From Burkholderia sp. PAMC 26561 (GTDB lineage: Bacteria; Pseudomonadota; Gammaproteobacteria; Burkholderiales; Burkholderiaceae), in contig NZ_CP014315.1 in the NCBI RefSeq assembly GCF_001557535.2, positions 806,001 to 870,000 on the forward strand: a stretch of DNA of 64,000 nt, read 5' to 3'. The position numbers and the translations under genes were made by a program. The notes below the pieces were generated by a model, which worked only from the letters and a program-made list of their open reading frames with translations, searched no databases and was not told the DNA's origin. Positions 24,380 through 35,300 of this stretch are shown here, in pieces. Each line of letters starts with the position of its first letter. Positions within the stretch are counted from its first letter, which is position 1.

Positions 24380-26116
24380 TCATCCGTTCGCGAGGGCAGG
24401 CTCTGGTCCGTACGTCTCGCTGACGATACTGCCGTTGTCGAGTTTCAACACGCGGTCGGCAAGCGGGAAATAGCGGTCGTCGTGCGTGATGACGACCACC
24501 GTCTTCCCCGCGAGACGCAGTTCGGGCAGCAATTGCTCGTAGAACACGGCCTTGAATGCAGGGTCCTGGTCGGCGGCCCATTCATCGAAGAGATAGAACG
24601 GCCGGTCCTCAAGATATGCGATCACCAGCGCAAGGCGCTTGCGTTGCCCTGTGGAAAGCGCGCGCGTGGAGAATGCGCCGTCCACCACTTGCACCTTGTG
24701 ATCCAGCGCCAGCTTGCCGATGAGTGCGTTCGCGCGGGCATCGGCCTGGGCACGGGAAGGATCGTTCGGATCGACGATGCCAAGCAGAGCATCGAACAGA
24801 TGGAAGTCATTGAAGACCGCCGTGAAACGCTCGCGATAAGCGGGGCGTTCGAGCGACCCCACCGGCTTGCCATCGACTTCGATAACGCCGCCCTCCGGCT
24901 CATAAAGACCTGTCAGCACCTTCGCGAGCGTGGTCTTGCCGCTGCCATTCCCGCCCACGATAAACACAAGCTCCCCAGGCCTGAACGTCAGGTCCACGGG
25001 TCCGATGCGGAACATGCGTTCGTCTCGTTCGTGGAAGTACGAATGCGTGACACCACGCAGGGTCAGTGTCTTGAACGACGCTTGAGAAGCGCTCGATGAC
25101 GGCGGCGTCTGAACGTCCGCCGTGGACAGTCCGCCGAATTCCGCCATCACCTTTTCGATCCGGTCGAGCGACACGCGCGCTGCGTTCACGGTCGGCAGGT
25201 TGTTGAGCAGGCCATCGAGAGGCACCAGCATGAACAGGAACACGATGACGTAACCGGCTGCGGCAGGGGTATCGGCACGGACGCCCAACGACGGCCAGAA
25301 AGCGGCAGCGCCCAGGAACACATAGAACACGAAGATGATCCAGCCCACGCCAACGGCATAGGCACTGAACGCCCGTCGCCGATGATCGCGCACTTCGCCA
25401 ATCGCCAGACCCAATTGTCCATCGACGAATTGGGTTGCGCGCGCCTGATGCAACTTCAGCTCCTTCGCACCGGTAAACAGCGCGCCGAGATAGCCGAACA
25501 ACTTGTCTTGCGACTTGCCGGCCGCTTCGAGCGAGGCGATCGCGCGTTTGTCCCCGGTGTAATAACCGAATGAACCGACCACGATGGCGGTCAACGCAAG
25601 CAGGCACACCGGCAACGACAGCCACGCGAGATAAGCGAGACACCCGCACACGATGGAACCGTGCATCACGATGTTGGGCAAGGCGAAGAACAGCATGGAG
25701 ACGTTGGTGGCGTCATCGGTCAGGACCGATTGCACGGGCGCCGCGCCAATACGTTCTACATCGCGCAACTCGGCGGTCGCGACGCGCTTGGCCACGCGTT
25801 CGCGCAATTGCGCCATCGTGTCCTGCGACAGCCGCGCAAACAGGACGCCCGACACGATCCGCGTGGCGAGCGCGACCACCGCGCACAACGCGAACCGCCA
25901 TGCAAGCGTGCTATCCGCCGATGAAGGCTGCGACAGCGCGCGGTTCAGCGTTGCAACCAGCGTCACGCTTGCAACGCCATTCAGCACGCACGCGGCGATG
26001 GCGAGCGTGAACGCGCCGCGTGAACGCTTGAGCAGCGTCAGGATCAGGCGCGAGGCGGGCTTGGGTGGCGCGCTCTCGTTCGAGGTGGCGTCGTAACGCT
26101 CGGTGGCTGGGGTCAT
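24380..26116 (-). CDS. cyclic-peptide-type siderophore ABC exporter
   Basis: A 578-residue fused ABC exporter of the SyrD/PvdE group that secretes non-ribosomal peptides and siderophores. The N-terminal six-helix domain begins around residue 20 (RGAFTLAIAACVLNGVAS). The ATPase domain has Walker A IVGGNGSGKTT, signature LSTGQRKRLALV (the SyrD/PvdE-like LSTGQ variant) and Walker B FYLFDEWAADQDP, with VITHDD as switch. The ATG at 26116 is preferred because the iron-starvation promoter box at 26172-26196 would place transcription start around 26165, making the frame start at 26170 unusable. Divergent from the NRPS genes, it probably exports their product to the periplasm. Confidence 0.88.
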   Translation of the reverse strand: MTPATERYDATSNESAPPKPASRLILTLLKRSRGAFTLAIAACVLNGVASVTLVATLNRALSQPSSADSTLAWRFALCAVVALATRIVSGVLFARLSQDTMAQLRERVAKRVATAELRDVERIGAAPVQSVLTDDATNVSMLFFALPNIVMHGSIVCGCLAYLAWLSLPVCLLALTAIVVGSFGYYTGDKRAIASLEAAGKSQDKLFGYLGALFTGAKELKLHQARATQFVDGQLGLAIGEVRDHRRRAFSAYAVGVGWIIFVFYVFLGAAAFWPSLGVRADTPAAAGYVIVFLFMLVPLDGLLNNLPTVNAARVSLDRIEKVMAEFGGLSTADVQTPPSSSASQASFKTLTLRGVTHSYFHERDERMFRIGPVDLTFRPGELVFIVGGNGSGKTTLAKVLTGLYEPEGGVIEVDGKPVGSLERPAYRERFTAVFNDFHLFDALLGIVDPNDPSRAQADARANALIGKLALDHKVQVVDGAFSTRALSTGQRKRLALVIAYLEDRPFYLFDEWAADQDPAFKAVFYEQLLPELRLAGKTVVVITHDDRYFPLADRVLKLDNGSIVSETYGPEPALANG

Positions 26117-26171
26117 TACGTTTGGCGAGTGAGAGAAGCACGGTGGCGCGGAATGCGCCTCTTGCCTCATT

Positions 26172-26196
26172 GACGTTTGAGCGGGGGAAATATTTA
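26172..26196 (-). promoter_or_regulatory. iron-starvation sigma-factor promoter for the exporter
   Basis: On the minus strand: TAAAT, 16-base spacer, CGTC. This matches the -35/-10 pattern of PvdS/OrbS-type ECF sigma factors (TAAAT-N16/17-CGT). It lies 56 bases upstream of the exporter ATG. Confidence 0.75.
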
Positions 26197-26258
26197 GTCG
26201 CGCGTATCTGTTTCAAGCCTTTCGCGTGAAGCCCGGTATTCGGCCCCGAAAATAAAGG

Positions 26259-26283
26259 TAAATATTCTTGTGCGCAAATCGTC
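26259..26283 (+). promoter_or_regulatory. iron-starvation sigma-factor promoter for the NRPS operon
   Basis: TAAAT (26259-26263), 16-base spacer, CGTC (26280-26283): the same PvdS/OrbS-type motif with the same spacing as the divergent exporter promoter. It lies 72 bases upstream of the NRPS ATG at 26356. Confidence 0.78.
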
Positions 26284-26355
26284 ATCCCAATGAAGCCGCA
26301 ATTCCTGTGGCCATTGAGCGGGCCGAAACGGCCAGGCTCAGAGGACTTCACGCCC

Positions 26356-29300
26356 ATGACGACGCACACGACCCGTTTCCCGACCGCGCTGCATCTGCGT
26401 ATCAGCGCGTTGGCGCGCCTTGCCCCTGATGCGCCGGCGCTGACATCGTTTTCGCCAGTGGAGACGCGGCTTTCGCGTGGCGAGCTGGACCGGCGCGCGG
26501 AACATCTGGCGTCGCGGTTGCGCGCGGCGGGTGTCGGGACGGAGGTGCGCGTCGGTGTGTGTGTCGAGCGTTCGTGTGAGTTGTTCGTGGCGCTGCTGGC
26601 CGTGCTGAAAGCGGATGGCGCGTTCGTTCCGCTCGATCCTCATCATCCGGCGGCCCGACTCGACTGGATCGTGAGCGATGCGGGTTTGACGCATGGGATC
26701 GTTGACGTTGCGGCGGATGAAATGATGCGTCAGCGGTTCGCGCACTGTTTGACGGTATCGAACGTGAGGGAGTCGTTAAGCGTAGAGGTTGGTGAGGATA
26801 ACGATGAAATATTCGTCCATCCACGCGCCGCTGCATACATGATTTATACATCCGGCTCCACGGGAACGCCGAAGGCGGTCGTGGTCGAGCATGGGCCGCT
26901 TGCCGCGCACTGCGACGCGTTGACGGCAGCCCTGCCTATTCAGGCGGATGATCGCTTGCTGCATTTTGCATCGGTCAATTTCGATGCCGCGCATGAATGC
27001 TGGCTCGCTCCGCTTGCCGCGGGTGCGAGCATCGTAATTACAGATCCGCCGCCGTTCGCACCTGAGGCCGCGCTTGCGATGATCAATCGCGAACAGGTGA
27101 ATATCGCGGCTTTCCCGCCGGCTTATCTGCGTGAATTTGCTGCGCTTGCCGAACGATCCGGCGTGCCCGCGTCTTTGCGTGTGCTTGGGTTTGGCGGTGA
27201 GGCGCTGTCAAAGGATGCCTTCGAAACGGTTCGGCGTGTGTTCCCGGCGGTGCGGCTCGTGAACGGATACGGGCCGACCGAAGCCATCATCTCGCCAATG
27301 TTATGGCCCGTCGCGCCCGATGTCACGCCGGATCTCGCAGGCGATGATGCTTATGCGTCGTTGCCGATCGGATGGGCTATCGGGCCGCGCGTGGTAGGTA
27401 TCGACGGTGCGCAGGAAGCGGGGGATGTGGGCGAATTGCTGCTCGGCGGCGCGTGTATTGCACGCGGTTATCACGGCCGTGCGGCGCTTACCGCTGAACG
27501 TTTTATTCCCGATGCATCCGGCGAGCCGGGTGCGCGGATTTATCGAACGGGTGATCGTGCGCGTCAACGGGCGGATGGCGCATACGACTATCTTGGCCGT
27601 ATCGATGATCAGGTGCAGGTGCGCGGCGTTCGCGTCGAGCCGGGTGAAATCGCCGCGTGTTTGCGGGCGCATCCGCTGGTCCACGATGCAGCCGTGCTTG
27701 CCGATTCAACCGATGGCCGCACCGTGCTGACAGCTTGCATTGTGACGGCCGATGCGCTGGACGATGCGACGATCAAGGCATTTCTGGAGCAACGCTTGCC
27801 GGATGCCTGGCAGCCGCATCGATACACACGCCTCGACAATCTTCCATACACGCTCAACGGCAAGCTTGATCGCGAGGCTTTGAGGCACGCGGTAACGGCG
27901 CTGGTGTTCAAGACCGATTCGAACCATGCAGCACCGCAAACCGATACCGAACGGTGGCTAGCGGCATGTTGGCAGCGCATTTTGAGCGACCCGTTGCCTG
28001 TTGGCCGCACGGATCGCTTCTTCAACCGCGGCGGTGATTCACTTGCGGCAATGCAATTGCAAGCCGCGATCCGCAGCGAACATAACGTCAATCTGCGGCT
28101 CGATACGCTATTCGATGACCCCCAGCTCGATGCACTTGCGGCGTTGATCGACAGCAGCGAGCGTGAATCCGGCCTGGTTCACGTCGCATTGAAACGCCTG
28201 CCATCGATGCCGGCCAATGCGAGTTTTGTTGATCGGCCAGCGTCGTTCGCGCAGCAACGTTTCTGGGTGCTTGCGCAGACGCAAGATGCGGGATCGGCTT
28301 ATCACATCGCGGGACATTGGGCGCTTCGTGGCGCCCTGGATTCCCAGGCGCTGCAACGCGCGCTGGATCACGTCATGGAGCGCCACGATGTGTGGCGTAC
28401 GACTCTTGTCGAGAACGATGATGGCGTCGTCATGCAGCGCATCCATGCGACGTTGCCGGTGCGCATCGGCCACGTTGATCTGCGTCATCTGAACGACGCC
28501 CTGCAAGACGAGCAAGCAGACCTTCTCGCGCAGGATCACGCGGCAAAACCTTTTGATCTTTCCGAAGGCCCGTTGCTGCGCGCAGATTTAGTGGCGTTCG
28601 CAAACGATTCACATCGGCTGATGCTCGCGGTGCATCACTCAGTCAGCGATGGCTGGAGTTCACGCTGCGCATTCGATGAACTCGCGGCCGCTTACACGGC
28701 GTTCGTCGAGGGTCGCGATCCCGCCTTACCAATGTTGCCGATCCAGTACGCGGACTACGCGCAGTGGCAACGGGAGGTAGTCGGAGGCGCAGAGGGCGCG
28801 CGCCAGATCGAGTTCTGGCGCAAGGAACTCGATACCGCGCCCGAGCCGCTTGCGCTGCCTTGCGATCGCACGCGTCCTGCGGAACGCGATCATCGCGGAG
28901 GGCGGGTGTCGTTGCGGCTGGGTGCACGCACGTCAATGGCTGTGCACGAACTTGCGCATCGCGTACAAGCGTCGCCGTTTGCGGTGCTGCTCGCTGCGTT
29001 TGATGCCTGGCTTTATCGGCTGACGGGCGCAACGGATCTGGTTGTCGCGGTGCCGGTTGCGGATCGCCAGCGCGCGGAAACCGCGCCTTTGATCGGGTTG
29101 TTTTTGAATACGCTCGCGTTGCGTACGAAGGTTCAGCCGCTCGCGTCGTTCGAGGTGTTGCTCGACTCCGTTCGAGCGGCTTCGCTTGCTGCGTTCGCTC
29201 ATCAGGACGTGCCCTTCGATCAGGTTCTGGACGCTGTAAAACCGCCTGTGCGTCGCGGCGAAGAATGGCTGCGCGTGAAGTTCGCCCAGCAGTTCGATAC

Positions 29301-32300
29301 GGAGATCAAAGCCGCATTGCCCGGCGTGTCCGCCGTTGCGACGCCGGGTCCGGACCTCGCAGCGCGCTTCGATTTCGCGCTCGACGTCACGGTCGATTCG
29401 CGCGGCATCGAACTGGTGTCTGCCTATGCACTGGATTGCATCGATCCCGCCACGGCAGAAGCTTGGCTTGCGAGCTTCGCGGCTCTTGTGACGGATGCCG
29501 TGCGTGATCCGAAGCTCCCCGTTGCGCTGCTCGATTGCGCCGGTACTTCCGATGTGCGAATGCGGCGCATGTTGGCTATCGAGGGCAAGGACGTTCTGTC
29601 GCTCATCGCCGCTCATGCGGTTTCAACGCCCCACTGCGTGGCGGCCGCCGACGAAACGACTCAACTGACATGCGCCGAACTCGACGATGCATCGGACCGG
29701 GTTGCGTTCGCGTTGCAACAACGCGGTGCAGCCATCGAACAGCCGGTCGTGGTGTGCATCGAGCGCTCGGTGCGCTTTGTCGTGGCCTTGTTGGGCGTGC
29801 TGAAATCCGGCGCCTACGCGGTCCTGCTTGATCCCGCGATGCCATCAGAACGCCTCGCCGCTGCCGCCGAAGCTTGCGGGGCGTGCCTGGCGCTCGTTTC
29901 GAAGGGACCGCGAAGCATTGCCAACGTGACGGTACTGGATATCGATGCCATCGAGCAGGATGTCTCGCTTTCCAACGCGGCCGCCCGTCGTGTTTCGCCG
30001 GTGCCGCACCAGGCCGCGTACCTGATCTTCACGTCGGGCTCTACAGGCACGCCGAAGGGTGTCGTGGTCTCGCATGGCGCGCTCGCGGACTACGTGCAGG
30101 GGATGCTTGACGAACTCGACTTCGCGCCCGGCGCATCCATGGCGATGGTTTCCACTGTCGCAGCCGATCTCGGACATACGACGTTGTTCGGCGCGCTGTG
30201 CTCCGGCCGCACGCTGCACTTGCTGCCCGCGTCATGCGCGTTCGATCCGGACCGTTTCTCCCAGGAAATGCGCACCCGCAACGTCGGCGTGCTGAAGATC
30301 GTGCCGAGTCATCTTCATGCGTTACTCGATGCGCAGCGTCCGGAGGACGTGTTGCCATTGCACGCGTTGATAACAGGCGGCGAGATCTTGCCGTGGGCGT
30401 TGGTCGACCGGATCGCCGCGCTCAAGCCCGGTTGCCGCGTGATCAATCACTATGGTCCGACTGAAACGACGGTGGGTTCGCTCGCTTGCGATACGTCAGC
30501 CTTGACGCAAGCACATTCACGAGGGCAATCGGTGCCCATCGGCCGGCCCTTGCCGAACGCGTATGCATGCGTGCTCGACGCATTTGGGTCGTGCGTGCCG
30601 GCCGGTGCGATCGGAGAGCTGTATCTGGGTGGTCCGGGCGTCGCGCGGGGATATCTGGGACGCGCGGCTGCCACTGCCGAAAGGTTCGTTCCCCATCCAG
30701 AGGCGTCGGGCGAGCGCCTTTACAGAACGGGAGACCGCGTTCGCTTACGTGCCGATGGTCAACTGGATTTCCTCGGACGCCTCGACGATCAAGTGAAGAT
30801 CCGCGGCTACCGGGTTGAGCCGGGTGAGGTGAGCGCGACGCTGCGATGCATCGACGGTGTCTTGCAAGCAGAGACGCTTGCGGTCGAACACGAAGGGCGC
30901 TTGCGCCTTGCATCGTTCGTCACATTGCATAAAAACAGCGTTCATACGGAAGCGGCGTTGCGCGAAGCGCTCGCGCCAAGCGTGCCCGAATACATGGTGC
31001 CCGCCGTGCTTGTGGTGATGGACGCGCTTCCAGTAACGCCCAACGGCAAGGTTGATCGCGCCGCGCTGCGCGAAGCCGCAGCCACACCCGTAAGCGTTGA
31101 AAGTGACGGCGACGCACCTCGCGGACCGAGGGAAGAAACGCTCGCTGCCGTCTGGAAAGACGTATTGAAGGCGGAGCGGGTTGGACGCGCCGACAATTTC
31201 TTCGAACTTGGCGGCGACTCGATTCTCGTGCTTCAGATCATTGCCCGGTCGCGCAAACGCGGCGTGCGTTTCACGCCGAAGCAACTCTTCGATGGTCCGA
31301 CCATCGCGCAACTGGCCACAGTCGCTACGTCAATCGATACAGCGGCAGCGCCGATGGCGAGTGCGCCGGTGCGTGCGTCGACTGCTGTCCTGACGCCCGC
31401 GCAACTGCGCTTTTTTGCGCTGGACATGCCGCAACGCGGGCACTGGAACCAGTCGGTCGAGTTCGATACGCAAACGCCGTTTGATCTCGATGCTTTTGCC
31501 CGCGCCTTCGATGCGCTGCTAACGCATCATAAAATCTTCAGCCAGCGGTTCGTGCAGAGCGCCGGCGGTAGCGCATGGTCGATTGTTCGAGCACCGAAGC
31601 CTTTCGATACATTGCCGCTTGCAGCGACCACTGCCAATGATCAGGCTGATTCGCTCGCGCAGTTCGACGCATTGCAATGCACGCTCGACATCACGAACGG
31701 ACCGCTTGTCTGCGCGTTGGCCGCGGCGCTTCCGGATGGCAGCACGCAGCTCTATCTGGCGATCCATCACCTGATAGTCGATGGTGTGTCCTGGCGTATC
31801 CTGCTCGATGATCTGGACGCAGCTTATCGCGCCGCAATCGATCGTCGCGCCATACAGTTGTCGCCCGCTGGTACGCGAGCACAGGACTGGGCCGCACGTC
31901 TCGCACGTGCCGCACGTGAACCCACATCCCCGTTCGCGCAGGAAACGTCGTACTGGTGCGCACTTGCCAGCTCGCACGAGGATATGCCGCTCGACCATCC
32001 ACAAGCATTGGCGACGAATGCCGACGCCGTTGTTTTCGAACAGACGCTGGCCGCCGACCTCACGCGCGCAGCGTTGAACGAAGCAAATGCTGCATACCGG
32101 ACGCAGACAGTCGAGCTGCTGGCCGCTGCGCTGGCCCATGCGATCGGCGAGCAAACCGGACATTCATCGTGCCGTATCGAACTCGAAGGTCATGGCCGCG
32201 AGGCGTTGTTCGATGATATCGACGCAAGCCGCACGCTTGGCTGGCTGACGAGTCACTATCCGGTAGCGCTGGACATCGACGCGTTGCCTCTGGGAACGCT

Positions 32301-35300
32301 GACGCAGGCCAAAGACACGTTGCGCGCAGTGCCGCACAAGGGTCTCGGCTTCGGCGTCCTGCGTCACTACGCCGACGCCGCGACACGCAACGCGCTTGCA
32401 GCGGTTCCGCGCCCGCGCGTGACGTTCAACTATCTTGGTCAGTTCGACGCTCCTCGCGATGCGTTGCTCGTGCCGCATTTTGGAGGCGCCGGCTGCGAAC
32501 GCGACCCGGCGGGACCGCTTGGCAACGCGCTTGCGATTCACGCATATATCGATACAAACGGTGCCCGCACGCTCAAATTGCAGTGGGTATATGCCGCGAC
32601 GCAATTCGATCGCACGACGATTGAAGCGTTGGCGCGGCGCTTCGAAACGATCCTCGCACAGATCGTGGCAGCGTGCGCGGATCGTCTGAAGCTCCAGGGT
32701 GGCGGAGCGACCCCGGGCGACTACCCGCTGGCGCTCAAAGCGGGTTTGAACCAGGCCGCGCTCGACCGCGTGCCGCACGATCTTCGCTCGGTCGATGACA
32801 TCTATCCGCTCTCACCGATGCAGCAAGGAATTCTGTTCCACTCGCTGCTCGCGCCGGAGCAGGCGACCTACGTCAATCAACTGGTTGCAACGTTGCATGC
32901 GCCGGATGTACAACGCCTTCGCGCCGCATTCGAAGCAGCAGTGCCACGTCATGACATTTTGCGCACGAGTTTCACGCCCGACGAAGCCAAGCCGATGCAG
33001 ATCGTGCACCGCCAAGCGCGCATGTCTGTTGACCTGCTCGACTGGCGCGATCATGGCGATAACACGCTCGAATCATGGCTTGCGGCGGATCGGGCACGTG
33101 GTTTCGATCTGATTACGCCGCCACTGATGCGCGTGACGCTCATCCAGATCGCGGACGACGAGTGGAAGCTCGTCTGGACCCGCCATCATTTGTTGCTCGA
33201 TGGCTGGAGCACCGCGCGTCTCTTCGCCGATATCCTGCGCGATTACATCGACCCGCCGCAGGCGCAGCCCTTCTCGGTGCGGGCGAAGTCGCGCTATCGT
33301 GATTTCATTGCGTGGCTGGCCGAGAAAGATGAAGGCGTGGAAAAGGCGTTCTGGCTCGAACGTCTTGCCCGTCTCGACGAACCGGTGCTCGTCGCGAAAC
33401 GCGATGTGGCTTTGGAGACGGGCAACCGCACGTGGCGAGCAACGTTCGACGCGAACACCATGAGCCGCGTCACGGAAACTGCACGCCGGCTTCATGTCAC
33501 GCTCAACACGCTGGTGCAGGGCGCATGGGCTCTTGCATTGCAGCGGGTCACACATCAGTCATCGGTTGCGTTCGGCGCGACGGTCGCGGGTCGGCCGGAT
33601 GCCTTGCCCGCTGTCGATAGCGTGCTTGGTCTTTTCATCAACACGCTGCCTGTAATCACGGCGCCGTCACCGCATCGTGAGGCCGCGACGTGGTTGCGCG
33701 AGTTGCAAAGCGATAACGCGGCTGCCGCAGAGCACGCCCACACGCCGCTTTCAGATATCCAGCAATGGGCGCGTCAGGGCGGCGGTGCGCTCTTCGACAC
33801 GCTGGTCGTTTTCGAAAATTACCCCGTCGATGAAGCCTGGGCCGGCCGCGATGAACGCGCGCTCAAGATGCGCGACTTGCGCAATATCGAAGCGACAGAT
33901 TTTGCGGTGACGCTCGTGATTGAAGCGGGCGAGTCGATGACGATCGACTACGGTTACGACGCGGCGCGGATGGATGAGAAGCGCGTGACGATGCTGCATC
34001 GCGCGTTCGCTGCATGTCTGGAAGCACTTGTTATCAACCCGCACGCGTTGCTCGGCACGATCTCGATTGCAAGCCCGGAAGATATCGTCAGGATCGCCCA
34101 ATGCAACGCGACTTCACGCACTTGGCCGGCGCAACAACAACTGCCGTTGCATCGCCAATTCGAACGTGCGGCTAAAGCGTCGCCTGATGCCATTGCGCTT
34201 GAATTCGCCGATGCAAACGGCGAGCTGCGCCAGATGCGTTATGGTGAACTCGATGCGCTAGCGGATCGCGTTGCCGCAGCGCTGGTGGCGAAGGGCGTCA
34301 AACCGGATACGGCGGTAGCGTTGTGCGTGGATCGATCGTTCGACATGGTCATCGCGCTCATGGGCGTGTTGAAGGCGGGCGCGGCGTACCTGCCCATCGA
34401 CCCGGACTACCCCCCTGAGCGTATCGCGTACCTGCTCGACGACGCAAAGCCCGCAGTCGTTCTGACGCAAGCCCATCTACGTGAGCGTATCGAAGCGGAC
34501 AGTGCGCGCGTCTTCACGGTCGCCGAACTGATGCAAGACGATACGGCGCACGGCCTACACATCGGCGTAGGAGCGCAACAGCTTGCCTACCTGATCTATA
34601 CATCGGGTTCAACGGGCAAGCCCAAGGGCGCGGGCAATACGCACGGCGCGTTGTCGAACCGGATCGCGTGGATGCAGCGTGCTTACGCACTGACCGATCG
34701 CGATGTCGTGCTGCACAAGACGCCGTTCGGCTTCGACGTGTCGGTGTGGGAATTCGTCTGGCCGCTCTCCGTGGGCGCGAAACTGGCAATTGCCGCCCCC
34801 GGCGATCATCGCGACCCCGCGCGGCTCGTCGCTGCAATCGAAGCGCGCGGCGTGACCACGCTGCACTTCGTTCCCTCGATGCTCGCCGCGTTCATCGCTT
34901 ATATCGACGACTTCAACGTTGCGGCACGCTGCACGAGCCTGCAGCGAATCGTGGCGAGTGGCGAGGCGCTCGCGCCTGAGCTCGTCACGCGTGCTGCCCA
35001 GTTGCTGCCAAACGCGCGTTTGTACAACCTGTACGGGCCGACTGAAGCCGCCATCGATGTCTCGCACTGGACCTGCAGCGTAGTAGATGGGGACGCGGCC
35101 TCCGTCCCAATCGGCCACGCGATCGACAACCTGCAACTGCACGTCCTCGATGCAGCGTTCAATCCGCTGCCCGAAGGCGCCATCGGCGAGCTTTATTTGG
35201 GCGGAGCAGGGCTTGCCCGCGGGTATCTCGGCCGGCCGACACTGACTGCCGAGCGCTTTGTACCCGATCCGTTCGTGGCGGGCGCGCGCTTGTATAGAAC

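Noticed and set aside
26200..26290. Fur box between exporter and NRPS
   Set aside because: The AT-rich stretch has no 7-1-7 inverted repeat close to the Fur consensus; iron control here is better explained by the sigma-factor boxes.
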